64,000 nucleotides of DNA from positions 1-64,000 of the forward strand of contig NZ_MUXY01000022.1 of NCBI RefSeq assembly GCF_002015035.1, read 5' to 3'. The stretch comes from Haemophilus parahaemolyticus (GTDB lineage Bacteria; Pseudomonadota; Gammaproteobacteria; Enterobacterales; Pasteurellaceae). Within the stretch, counting starts at the first letter, position 1; each line of letters begins with the position of its first letter. Both the position numbers and the translations under genes were made by a program. The notes under the pieces are model-generated. The model did no database searches, was not told the origin of the DNA, and saw only the letters and a list, made by a program, of their open reading frames with translations. This document shows positions 56,192 through 64,000 of this stretch, one piece after another.

Positions 56192-56892
56192 TGAGAAGCT
56201 CCACTTAATAAATAAACATTAGCAATTAAACTATAGCTTAGTTTATGATCTTTAATTGAAGAAAGCGTTAATTCTATTTGCATCAATTCATTTTGTTTTT
56301 TCCAATTAAATTGGAGTTTATCAACTAAATACTCCTCTTTAGAGGTAAATTTTGTCCATTTATTTTCGCAGCTATCTAATAGTGCTTTACATTTTTCACC
56401 CAAGCAATTTTCAAAACGGTTATCCGCATAAAAATGGATTTCTTTCTCTTCTAGCTTAAAGCCAAAAACTTCTTTTGCTAGATCTTTAGTATTATTTAGT
56501 TTTCCGTTTCTACATAATGACTTTTTCGTCGCTCGCTTGCCTAAACAACCATCACCGTTGAGATCATAAAAAAAGATTAAACATTGATCATTTAATACAA
56601 AACGTTGGTTATCTTTCTCAAACAATTCAAAATTACTCTCTTCTTTATTATTGCCTTGATAACCTAAATGCTGAATATGTTGTTGCAAATAATGTGCTAA
56701 TTGATGGGCTTCTTTTTGTAAGAAAAATTGCTCTTTTTGTTTTTTCCAAACAATATAATAATTAGAGTAATAATAGGTAAAAGAAAGTAATAACATTGAA
56801 CCTAATGCTAATGAAATTAGAATTTCAACTAAACTAAATGCCTTCAAATGGCTAATCTTTACAGGTACTTCGCTTATTTTTCGGGCTAACAT
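56188..56892 (-). CDS. comO: Type IV pseudopilin ComO (PpdB-like)
   Basis: The start at 56892 gives a leader of 18 residues, then the prepilin motif KAFSLVEI with Glu at +5 and a long hydrophobic helix. A further in-frame start at 56928 is possible but would lengthen the leader. It overlaps comN by 41 bases. Several cysteines lie in the soluble part (ENCLGEKCKALLDSC). It matches the comO slot. Confidence 0.75.
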   Translation of the reverse strand: MLARKISEVPVKISHLKAFSLVEILISLALGSMLLLSFTYYYSNYYIVWKKQKEQFFLQKEAHQLAHYLQQHIQHLGYQGNNKEESNFELFEKDNQRFVLNDQCLIFFYDLNGDGCLGKRATKKSLCRNGKLNNTKDLAKEVFGFKLEEKEIHFYADNRFENCLGEKCKALLDSCENKWTKFTSKEEYLVDKLQFNWKKQNELMQIELTLSSIKDHKLSYSLIANVYLLSGASQ

Positions 56893-57373
56893 AAATTCTT
56901 CCCCACTGATCGAATTGTAGAATTTCACTGGTATTATTTAGGCTAATATTGATACATTTAGACTCTAGCCGTCCTGCATTGCCATCAATACTAATAAAAG
57001 ATTTTGGAAAGAGGCTTTTGTTGCGTAATACAATGTTTTTATGTTGGTTTTCATAAAGATGATATTCATCTGTCAGCAAACAACTTTTCATATTTAAGCA
57101 ATTACAGGTTACTTGTTTACTACTCTCTTTTTGAATCGCAATAATGCACCATTTTTTTTCATTATTATTTTGCGCAATGGTAAGTGAATAATTCTTTTTT
57201 TGAAAACGAGCTTTAGTTTGAATTTGATAAATGAAAGAAGAGAGATTTTCTATTTCTCTTTCTAACGCCCATTTATCTTGCAAAGAAAAAAGGATAGGAG
57301 AAATAAATAAAATAGAAATAGTAAGAAGCGTTAAGGTAATTAAAATTTCTATTAAAGTAAAAGCTCGCCACAT
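56852..57373 (-). CDS. comN: Type IV pseudopilin ComN (PpdA-like)
   Basis: The 173-residue protein starts MWRAFTLIEILITL, a very short leader with Ala before the cleavage site, Glu at +5 and a hydrophobic helix. It has two adjacent cysteines in TCNCLNMKSC, also seen in the H. influenzae protein. First of the comNOPQ-recC run. These minor pseudopilins are needed for DNA uptake. A CRP-S-like site lies 77 bases upstream. Confidence 0.78.
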   Translation of the reverse strand: MWRAFTLIEILITLTLLTISILFISPILFSLQDKWALEREIENLSSFIYQIQTKARFQKKNYSLTIAQNNNEKKWCIIAIQKESSKQVTCNCLNMKSCLLTDEYHLYENQHKNIVLRNKSLFPKSFISIDGNAGRLESKCINISLNNTSEILQFDQWGRIYVSPKNKRSTCKD

Positions 57374-57439
57374 AATCTTTCCTCAAAAGAGAGAACACTA
57401 TGGGCGAGTTTGCGAGAAATGTAAATTGGGAATGTTTAA

Positions 57440-57461
57440 ATTTTCGAGCGTGATCGAAAAA
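57440..57461 (-). promoter_or_regulatory. CRP-S-type competence promoter of comNOPQ
   Basis: The 16-base core TTCGATCACGCTCGAA (57443-57458, minus strand) matches 11 of 14 fixed positions of the CRP-S consensus TGCGATCNNGATCGCA. It has CGATC in place of TGATC, the mark of Sxy-dependent sites. A TACATT -10 (57418-57423) lies about 40 bases downstream of its centre. Confidence 0.7.
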
Positions 57462-57469
57462 TTAAATAA

Positions 57470-58000
57470 CTAGAATGAAGAAGTATCTTGGAATAAGCCG
57501 ACTTTCAGATCTGTTGCGGTGTAAATTACACGACCATCCACTTCCACTTCGCCATCCGCTAATCCCATCACGAGCTTGCGGTTGATCACTCGTTTCATAT
57601 GAATGCGATAAGTTACTTTTTTCGCGGTCGGTAAGATTTGTCCTGTGAATTTTACTTCTCCAACACCTAAAGCACGGCCTTTGCCTTTTCCGCCAACCCA
57701 GCCTAAGAAGAAGCCAACTAATTGCCACATTGCGTCTAAACCTAAACAACCTGGCATCACAGGGTCATTGATGAAATGGCAATCGAAAAAGAATAAATCT
57801 GGGCGAATGTCTAATTCCGCTTCAATGTAGCCTTTATCGAACAAGCCACCATTTTCGGTCATCAAGTTCACTCGGTCCATCATTAACATGGGAGGTGCAG
57901 GCAATTGAGGACCTTCACTGCCGAATAATTCACCACGTCCTGATGCTAATAAATCTTCATAAGTGTAGTTAGATTTAATATTTGGTGTACAACTGTTCAT
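57470..58000 (-). CDS. fabA: 3-hydroxydecanoyl-ACP dehydratase/isomerase FabA
   Basis: The 176-residue hot-dog-fold enzyme introduces the cis double bond in unsaturated fatty acid synthesis. The FabA motif [24 protein letters not shown] carries the catalytic His and Asp of the pair. A palindrome resembling the FabR operator overlaps its promoter at 58.1 kb. The order matP, lonH-type gene, fabA is the enteric order. Confidence 0.97.
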   Translation of the reverse strand: MNSCTPNIKSNYTYEDLLASGRGELFGSEGPQLPAPPMLMMDRVNLMTENGGLFDKGYIEAELDIRPDLFFFDCHFINDPVMPGCLGLDAMWQLVGFFLGWVGGKGKGRALGVGEVKFTGQILPTAKKVTYRIHMKRVINRKLVMGLADGEVEVDGRVIYTATDLKVGLFQDTSSF

Positions 58001-58071
58001 CTTTTTAATCCTGTATTACTAAAAAGAAAGCCTGTATTCTCTTGCTTTCCTAATTTTGTTTGTAAAAGCAG

Positions 58072-58109
58072 ATAGTACAGGCTTTTATTTTAGCTAACAA
58101 CTGTTAGCT
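58072..58109 (-). promoter_or_regulatory. fabA promoter with FabR-like operator
   Basis: AGCTAACA-AC-TGTTAGCT (58092-58109) is a perfect 8+8 palindrome with the arm pattern of FabR operators (AGCGTACA-N2-TGTACGCT). On the minus strand TTGTTA (58100-58095) and TACTAT (58077-58072) lie 17 bases apart as -35 and -10, so the operator covers the -35. An outer stem (58027-58036 with 58076-58085) may end the upstream lonH transcript. Confidence 0.75.
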
Positions 58110-58120
58110 GACTTGTCGGA

Positions 58121-59758
58121 TCAGTGAGATTTCCACCAAGGGAAGATTTTATGCCACAATTTATGTTCTACATCGTGATTTAAACTTTGCTCAATGCCTT
58201 GATGAATAAGATCAAACAAGGCAGGTTTGTCGGATTTTTCGCGACGTTCTTCCGCATAAAATGTATTTTTCAGTAAAATTTCGACCGCCTCAAACACGCT
58301 TTCAACCGCCCAGATCTGGAATTTCTCTGCTTTAACGGCAGCCAATACGCTAGGTTTCAGGCTTAAATGTGACACACAGCTTGCAGGAATAATCACGCCC
58401 TGCTTCCCTGTCAGCCTACGAGCATCACACACTTCGAAAAAGCCCTCGATCTTTTGGTTTACACCGCCCACGCTTAGCACGTTACCAAATTGGTCGATAG
58501 AGCCTGTCACCGCAATAGATTGCGGTAGTGCGACCTTCGCTAAGCTGCTGACTAACACGCAGAAAATCGCTAATGATGAGCTGTCACCATCCACTTCGCC
58601 GTAAGATTGCTCAAAGGCAAGTGATGCAGAGAACGGCAATTGGGTTGGTAACTCTAACAAATTCGCCAAGCAAGATTGGGCGATTAAAATCCCTTTCGAG
58701 TGAATGTTGCCGCCGAGTTCTACTTTACGTTCAATGTCGGTAATTTCGCCATCACCATATTGCACGTTGCAACTGATGCGAAGCGGTTCGCCAAAAGCAT
58801 AGGGCACGCCTTCAAATTCGATGACTGATAATCCGTTGATCTGCCCAATTTCTTCATCTTCCGTTTCGATATAAACTTGGTTGTTCAAAATATCCTGCAA
58901 GGCATATTCATTTAGGTTCGAAGCCTGCTTCTCTTGGGCTTCAAAGTAGCTATTGACCTCCGTGAAAGCGGTTGAATTTGGGTAGAATTTTGCAAAGCCG
59001 AGCAACTGATTTTTGAGCTTAGTGGGTGAAATAGAAATCATCGTTTGGCTTTCGCTTTCACGGATATAATGTTGTAAAAGCTGCTGAAGTGCGGGTTCGC
59101 TTAATTTGCGTTGCGTAAATTTTTGGGCGTAGGCTTGCACATAATCGCCCCATTGGTTGAGGCTTGTCTCATCCACATTCAAGAATGAATCTACTTCGGT
59201 ATATTGGGCAAATTGGTACAAATCGCCATCATAGGCAGCGAGCATTGAAATATCTTCACGGCTGCCAACCAACAGCAATTTAAATGGGCTTTGAATCGCA
59301 GGCAGCGCTTCGGGCACATGGTTTACCGCATTCTGTTCATAAAAGCCGAATAACAAGGCTTGTTTGAGTTTATCCCACTGTTTTAAATCGTGTAATAGCG
59401 TGTTTAAACGTAGCACTAAAATGCCATTTTGTGCTTGCTGAATTGCCCATTCGATGGTCTTGATGCGATTCTCTTTTTCTAAAAAGAGTGTGTAGCCGAA
59501 CAAATGAGAGGCTTTAAATTCGGTTCTCACAATCACAGGCTGTGAATTCTCTATAGATAATTGGGTGCTGAGTTCGTCTAAAAACTCAGGCAACACTTCA
59601 CTTTTCATCACTAATAATGAGCCCATTTCTTGCGATTTAAATAGGCTTAGGGCTTGCTGTGCCTTCGGCTGAAAATCGAAGAAATTGACTTGTTCGCCCG
59701 TTAATTGGAAGGTGTGAGATAAAGAAAGCGACTGCCACGATAAAGGAGATAAATTCAC
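58121..59758 (-). CDS. lonH: Lon-family protease without AAA P-loop (LonH/YcbZ-like)
   Basis: The 545-residue protein has a C-terminal Lon serine-lysine protease domain: EVDGDSSSLAIFCVL with the catalytic Ser and GGVNQKIEGFFE with the catalytic Lys. The N-terminal half aligns with E. coli YcbZ and, like it, shows no Walker A motif. It sits between matP (divergent) and fabA, as ycbZ does. Substrates are not established. Confidence 0.88.
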   Translation of the reverse strand: MNLSPLSWQSLSLSHTFQLTGEQVNFFDFQPKAQQALSLFKSQEMGSLLVMKSEVLPEFLDELSTQLSIENSQPVIVRTEFKASHLFGYTLFLEKENRIKTIEWAIQQAQNGILVLRLNTLLHDLKQWDKLKQALLFGFYEQNAVNHVPEALPAIQSPFKLLLVGSREDISMLAAYDGDLYQFAQYTEVDSFLNVDETSLNQWGDYVQAYAQKFTQRKLSEPALQQLLQHYIRESESQTMISISPTKLKNQLLGFAKFYPNSTAFTEVNSYFEAQEKQASNLNEYALQDILNNQVYIETEDEEIGQINGLSVIEFEGVPYAFGEPLRISCNVQYGDGEITDIERKVELGGNIHSKGILIAQSCLANLLELPTQLPFSASLAFEQSYGEVDGDSSSLAIFCVLVSSLAKVALPQSIAVTGSIDQFGNVLSVGGVNQKIEGFFEVCDARRLTGKQGVIIPASCVSHLSLKPSVLAAVKAEKFQIWAVESVFEAVEILLKNTFYAEERREKSDKPALFDLIHQGIEQSLNHDVEHKLWHKIFPWWKSH

Positions 59759-59843
59759 AAAAATGCCTCATAATAGAAATTTGGTTTATTATACAAAATT
59801 CCGTTATACTTGCCTAAAATTTGCGAATAAATCAAGAGAAACA

Positions 59844-60299
59844 ATGAGATATCAAAAGCTAGAATCCCAAGAAGCGAATTGGAAGTGGAAATACTTACTC
59901 AAGAAACACCGCGAGGGTGAAAATATCACTAAATATACCGAAAGCAGTATGATTGAGCTAAAAATCCAGCTGCTGACTACGCTACAAAACTCGCCTGATG
60001 AAATCGAAAAATGGGTAAAAACAGAAATGACCGCTGAGCAACGCAAAAAAATGCGCCAGTCTATTCGTGCTCGCCGTAAACGTTTTTTCAATGCTGAAAA
60101 AATCACAACCAAAAAGAAATCGATTGATTTAGAATACGCAAGTTGGCTACAGCTTTCTAAGTATGCGAATGCTCAAGGGGTAACGCTTTCACAAGCTGTA
60201 TTGCAGCTCATTGATGAATTAGAAAATAAAGAGCTGTATTTAGAGCAAGTTGAGAAAATGAAGGTAAGTTTGAAAGGCTTATTAAAAATTGGAGAATAA
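59844..60299 (+). CDS. matP: Macrodomain Ter organiser MatP
   Basis: The ATG at 59844 gives a 151-residue protein beginning MRYQKLESQEANWKWKYLLKKHREGE, the MatP N-terminus, and includes MRQSIRARRKRFFNAE and KKSIDLEYASW of the DNA-binding ribbon-helix-helix. MatP binds matS sites and organises the terminus region, coordinating division with FtsZ. A frame extension to 59763 would overlap lonH and is rejected. Its stop lies one base from the tRNA-Thr 3' end. Confidence 0.95.
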   Translation: MRYQKLESQEANWKWKYLLKKHREGENITKYTESSMIELKIQLLTTLQNSPDEIEKWVKTEMTAEQRKKMRQSIRARRKRFFNAEKITTKKKSIDLEYASWLQLSKYANAQGVTLSQAVLQLIDELENKELYLEQVEKMKVSLKGLLKIGE

Positions 60300-60300
60300 A

Positions 60301-60376
<76 letters not shown>

Positions 60377-60480
60377 ATAGAAAGGTTTAAAAGAATGCTA
60401 CTAAAATAATGAGGGTGAATTATAAGGATTTTGAGCAAGCTTGCAACCTTTTTCGTATTCAGTTGCTTACTAAACAAACA

Positions 60481-60546
60481 AAGGCGGTTAATTTTATAAG
60501 AAAACTAACAAATTCCTTACTAAAATCAACCGCTTTCTTTATCTTA
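60481..60546 (-). terminator. Hairpin between mrcB and tRNA-Thr
   Basis: AAGGCGGTTAATTTTA-like and TAAAATCAACCGCTTT arms face each other with small mismatches, after the mrcB stop. Confidence 0.45.
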
Positions 60547-60548
60547 AA

Positions 60549-62942
60549 CTATTCACTCGTTGGTGCAATTTCTTCTGTAGGGATAGTTTGCTGCTCTTCT
60601 GAAACCTCTGCTTTGGTATTCTCTGTTTTCGATTTTCCAAGTGAAAGAGCTTCTAACACCGTTGGTTTCTGGGTTTCTACAACTAAGCCACCTGAAGAAC
60701 AATAAGTTTGTCCACGGTCACGCCACATTGGAATTTGGCGTCCGCTTTCACAAGCAATACTGCCATAGCTATTAATGCCTACCCATTGAATATCTTTCAC
60801 TTTCGGCAAACTAAATTTCAACGGTAAAGCACGGCGGATATACTCTTTATAAACATACAATGCCCCACTTGAACCCGTTAAATGCGTGTCGGCATTGTTA
60901 TCTTTACCTAGCCATACCGTCGCGACATTTTCGCCATCAATCCCCACAAACCAAGTATCACGAGCATTGTTGGTTGTCCCTGTTTTACCAGCCAAGCGTA
61001 AGTCGGCAAACTCATTTTGTAGGCTACGTGCTGTTCCACGTTCCACTACCTGCTGCATTGCATAAAGCGCTTGTGTCGCTGCCTCTTCAGGGAGTATCTG
61101 TTTGCTCACATCTTCAATATTGCGTTGATAGAGTGGTTTACCATCAAAGCCCGTGATGGATTCAATCGTCGTGAGAGGCACCTTCAAGCCCTTGTTTGCA
61201 ATCACTTGGTAGGATTTAGTTACGTCATACGGTGAAATTGAGTAAGCACCGAGCAACATTGAGGGATAAACAGGAATATCAACCTTATCCCAACCCATTT
61301 CTTTTTGCTTCGCAATCACTTTTCGCAAACCGAACTTCATCCCAATATTCACGGTTGGGATGTTGAGCGAGCGAACCAGTGCATCCATCAACATCACTGA
61401 GCCACTAAAACGTCTGTCATAGTTTTTTGGCGACCATGGAGCAGAACCTTTCACGTGAATAGTGATCGGTTTGTTGTCAATGGGTGTATTAAGACGGAAA
61501 TTTTTCGGATCAGACAACGCAATTGCATAAATCGAAGGCTTCACTAACGAGCCGATCTGACGCTTAGTTTGAATCGCACGGTTAAAGCCTGCGTATTGAG
61601 TTAAACGGTCACCTACAATCGCTCGCACTTTACCCGTACGATATTCCGACACCACAATCGCAGATTGTAAATCTTTGATTTTCTTATCCGAATTTTCCAA
61701 ATCTTCCAAGCCATTAATTACCGCTTGTTCCGCAGAACGCTGTTGTTTACGGTCAAGAGTGGTAAAAATTTTTGCCCCAGAAAGCAAAGCTGAGCGGTTT
61801 TCACCAAACTCATTTTTCAAGTCCATATTCAACGCTTGCATAAAGGCAGGTTGTTGGCGATAAATCGCACCTTTCTCTTTCACGCCTAGCGGTTGTTTGA
61901 CTAGAAATTCGTAGTCACTTTGGCTAATTGCGTGGTTTTCTTGGAGCAATTTGAGCACCACATTTCGGCGTTCAAGTGCTGCCTCTGGGTGTCGCCACGG
62001 ATTGTAAAGTGATGGACCTTTCACCATTCCAACTAACAATGCCATTTGTGACGGAGTGATTTCTTGGATTGGGCGACCAAAATAGAATTGACTTGCCAAC
62101 GCAAAACCATGCACTTGATAACTACCGTTCTGACCTAAATAAATTTCGTTTAGATACGTTTCAAGAATACGGTTTTTATCGTAACGAGCATCTAAAATCA
62201 GCGACATCAGTGCTTCGTTAATCTTACGGCTTAGTGATTTTTCGCTGCTCAAAAAGAGGTTTTTAACCAACTGTTGCGTGAGCGTACTCGCCCCCTGCAC
62301 TGTTCTACCTGCTTGATAGTTCGCGACCAACGCACGGGCAATCCCCATTGGGCTGATACCATCGTGCTGGTAAAAGCGTTTATCTTCGGTTAAAAGTAGG
62401 GCTTGGATGAGGAAATACGGATATTGTTGCAATTTTAACGCTTGGCGTTCTTCATCGCTTTCTGAATGTAACATTGCAATCAATTTGGGATCCAGCCTAA
62501 ACTCTTCCACTAAACGCTGAGTCCCCAAATCTTCAATATAAGTCAGTTTGTCGTTTTGAAAACGTAAACGCAAAACACGTTGTGCTTCAGGACTTTCAGG
62601 AAATGGAAAGGCACGGCGCAACACCACAATATTATTGCCTTCGAGTTTGAAATCACCAGGAGCAACAATTTGCGATACTTGACGATAGCCATTATCTAAC
62701 AAAGCGGTTTTGGTTTGCTCCAGCGTGAGATTTTCCTCAATTTTGATGCTTTCAATGCGAGCATAAACTTCAGCTGGCAATTGCCAAACTTGCCCGTTCA
62801 TTTTAGTGCGAATTTTACCGTCTAAATACACGGCATAAACCGCCATAAAGCTCGCCCCAACCACGCCTAATTTTAGCCCCGTGGTGAGTAATCGAGAACA
62901 AAGAAAACGACTGTTTTTTTGCTTTTTTTTACATTTTGACAT
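60549..62942 (-). CDS. mrcB: Bifunctional penicillin-binding protein 1B
   Basis: The 797-residue protein has a short cytoplasmic tail, one membrane helix (about 20-42) and the UB2H-type segment after WQLPAEVYAR. The glycosyltransferase domain (TEDKRFYQHDGISPMGIARA, GASTLTQQLVKNLF) comes next, and the transpeptidase domain carries SLVKPS-type SxxK (SLVKPSIY), SLN and KTGTT. The UB2H segment and TVQGASTLTQQLVKN distinguish PBP1B from PBP1A. It polymerises and cross-links peptidoglycan. Confidence 0.93.
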   Translation of the reverse strand: MSKCKKKQKNSRFLCSRLLTTGLKLGVVGASFMAVYAVYLDGKIRTKMNGQVWQLPAEVYARIESIKIEENLTLEQTKTALLDNGYRQVSQIVAPGDFKLEGNNIVVLRRAFPFPESPEAQRVLRLRFQNDKLTYIEDLGTQRLVEEFRLDPKLIAMLHSESDEERQALKLQQYPYFLIQALLLTEDKRFYQHDGISPMGIARALVANYQAGRTVQGASTLTQQLVKNLFLSSEKSLSRKINEALMSLILDARYDKNRILETYLNEIYLGQNGSYQVHGFALASQFYFGRPIQEITPSQMALLVGMVKGPSLYNPWRHPEAALERRNVVLKLLQENHAISQSDYEFLVKQPLGVKEKGAIYRQQPAFMQALNMDLKNEFGENRSALLSGAKIFTTLDRKQQRSAEQAVINGLEDLENSDKKIKDLQSAIVVSEYRTGKVRAIVGDRLTQYAGFNRAIQTKRQIGSLVKPSIYAIALSDPKNFRLNTPIDNKPITIHVKGSAPWSPKNYDRRFSGSVMLMDALVRSLNIPTVNIGMKFGLRKVIAKQKEMGWDKVDIPVYPSMLLGAYSISPYDVTKSYQVIANKGLKVPLTTIESITGFDGKPLYQRNIEDVSKQILPEEAATQALYAMQQVVERGTARSLQNEFADLRLAGKTGTTNNARDTWFVGIDGENVATVWLGKDNNADTHLTGSSGALYVYKEYIRRALPLKFSLPKVKDIQWVGINSYGSIACESGRQIPMWRDRGQTYCSSGGLVVETQKPTVLEALSLGKSKTENTKAEVSEEQQTIPTEEIAPTSE

Positions 62943-62989
62943 AGTTCAACCAAAAGAAAGCGGTGAAATTTTGCAAAAGATTTACTCAA

Positions 62990-63673
62990 TTAGAAATGTT
63001 TTTTCACTTCTTCTCTAACTTCAGGGATTTTCATCATTTCAGCAATTAAGTAAGCAAAGTTCTCTTCAGTATCTCTTCTTCTAATATCAAGAATTTCTTG
63101 ATAAGAAATACCGAGAATCTGACATAATTCTTTCCCTGTTAAAATATGCTCTAATGAAAAAACACCTTTAAATCCTGCCATAATGAGTTTTTTATCATTT
63201 TGATTGAAACTACAAATATAATAATCCGTAACAAAAGGAATTTTTGCACCAAATAATGTTGCAAATTTTTCTAAATGCTCTTTTTCACCTTGTGATTTTT
63301 TTGTATCAAAAGCATCTCCATCTTTCAATTCAATCACTTTACAAACGCGATAGCTCTCTACAATGAAAATAAGCATATCAGGCTCAATACCTTTCACGCT
63401 TTCGGCATACTTCTTAGACTTTTTAAAGGTTTTTTTCAAGCAAAGATATACTCCATTTTGAACATTATTTCCCCTCGTGGTATCTTCAATAAAAACATCA
63501 ATATTTTCAATTAAGTTACATCTTTGTGTAATTAACCTTTCGAGTTCATTACCATTAGAAATAACTGTTGCTTGCACTCTTGATAAGAGTTGTCCTAGTT
63601 CTGCGTTCCCAACAACACGAGTATAACCAGAATTACCATCTTTACGACCTAACGCATTACTAATCTTGCTCAT
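62990..63673 (-). CDS. Type II restriction endonuclease (PD-(D/E)XK type), family not identified
   Basis: Starting at the ATG at 63673 (GGAG nine bases upstream), the protein has 227 residues. PD in GIEPDMLIFIVES followed by VIELKDGD supplies a PD...ExK nuclease core near residues 115-135. It overlaps the end of the methyltransferase by 14 bases on the same strand. The recognition site is unknown. The gene is A+T-rich compared with mrcB and probably acquired with the methyltransferase. Another start at 63679 is possible. Confidence 0.72.
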   Translation of the reverse strand: MSKISNALGRKDGNSGYTRVVGNAELGQLLSRVQATVISNGNELERLITQRCNLIENIDVFIEDTTRGNNVQNGVYLCLKKTFKKSKKYAESVKGIEPDMLIFIVESYRVCKVIELKDGDAFDTKKSQGEKEHLEKFATLFGAKIPFVTDYYICSFNQNDKKLIMAGFKGVFSLEHILTGKELCQILGISYQEILDIRRRDTEENFAYLIAEMMKIPEVREEVKKHF

Positions 63674-64000
63674 TTTCATCGTCTCCAAAAATTAAATCGC
63701 AACCAATAAAATTTCTATTTGTTTGTTTACAGCATTCAAACACAGAATACCCTCCAGATGCTGGATCCAATATCAGATCCCCTTCTTGAGTTGTTGCAAG
63801 AATAAGTTGTTTTTGCATTTCAATCGGTTTTGAATGTGTGTGCGGTTTGCTCTGCAATTTTTCCGCCCAAACATCAGGAATATTATGCAATGTCCAAGTA
63901 ATTTTTGCTTTTTTTGGCTCTTTTTGAATAACAACTAAATATTCGCTTCTACGTCTTGTTCTATATCCCATGCCTATTTTTTGTTTATCCCAAGTAAGCA
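63660..64000 (-). CDS. C-terminal part of a DNA methyltransferase of a type II R-M system (5' end outside window)
   Basis: The frame is open to the right edge. The visible 113 residues include DKQKIGMGYRTRRRSEYLVVIQK, the KPIEMQKQLI helix and motif I LDPASGGYSVFECC. Motif I near the C-terminus means the catalytic motif lies upstream, the order of beta-class N4/N6 methyltransferases. It protects the host from the adjacent endonuclease. Confidence 0.82.
   Translation of the reverse strand, partial: LTWDKQKIGMGYRTRRRSEYLVVIQKEPKKAKITWTLHNIPDVWAEKLQSKPHTHSKPIEMQKQLILATTQEGDLILDPASGGYSVFECCKQTNRNFIGCDLIFGDDENEQD

Noticed and set aside
60549..62942. Assignment as mrcA/ponA (PBP1A) beside the com operon
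   Set aside because: The UB2H-type segment and glycosyltransferase sequence fit PBP1B, and no comABCDE genes lie upstream.

Overview
The window is chromosomal DNA of a Pasteurellaceae bacterium. Gene content and order match this family: comNOPQ pseudopilins next to recC, a peroxiredoxin-glutaredoxin fusion beside oxyR, the nap operon, and DNA uptake sequences scattered between genes. Most uptake sequences are of the Actinobacillus pleuropneumoniae type (core ACAAGCGGT), with a few Haemophilus influenzae type cores (AAGTGCGGT). This points to the Actinobacillus/Mannheimia/Bibersteinia side of the family. The species cannot be fixed from the sequence alone. No phage, insertion sequence, CRISPR array or rRNA is visible, and there is one tRNA (Thr, anticodon UGU). 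No gene-free stretch exceeds 300 bases.

Layout. 1-0.9 kb: C-terminal barrel of an IgA1-protease-type autotransporter. 1.0-7.8 kb: glyQ and glyS, split by an islet of six genes (PIN-like nuclease, thioredoxin-fold protein, lipoprotein, membrane protein, histidine acid phosphatase, and a possible ADP-ribosyltransferase-fold protein coupled to glyS). 7.8-11.4 kb: xerC, tpiA, ilvE. 11.5-14.6 kb: a Slam outer-membrane translocator with a repeat-bearing candidate surface lipoprotein, a divergent XRE regulator and a RidA-family gene. 14.6-18.1 kb: secB, a rhodanese-fold protein lacking its cysteine, tig, a Kbp/LysM protein. 18.3-24.2 kb: holC/holD, rsmC, fabR, oxyR with its divergent peroxiredoxin, mpl. 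24.1-30.9 kb: a seven-gene operon that fits uptake and breakdown of S-(2-succino)cysteine through a succino-lyase. 31.1-39.0 kb: modF and napFDAGHBC, with a perfect FNR box upstream. 39.2-48.8 kb: quinone reductase-like gene, lpxH with a glycosyltransferase under a near-consensus CRP site, mscS-type channel, rluC-folP-yffB-dapE, M15 peptidase-rsmJ, ftsN, a lipoprotein. 48.9-57.4 kb: ptrA, recC and four competence pseudopilins behind a CRP-S-like site. 57.5-60.4 kb: fabA with a palindrome resembling a FabR operator over its -35, a lonH-type protease, matP, tRNA-Thr. 60.5-64 kb: mrcB and the end of a type II restriction-modification system.

Links inside the window: FabR (20.3 kb) probably acts on the fabA promoter (58.1 kb). 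OxyR probably controls the divergent peroxiredoxin. ModF sits next to the molybdoenzyme operon nap. SecB, Slam and the lipoproteins all concern envelope export. The most attractive targets for a second look are the succinocysteine operon, the Slam/lipoprotein pair, and the possible ADP-ribosyltransferase-like gene translationally coupled to glyS.
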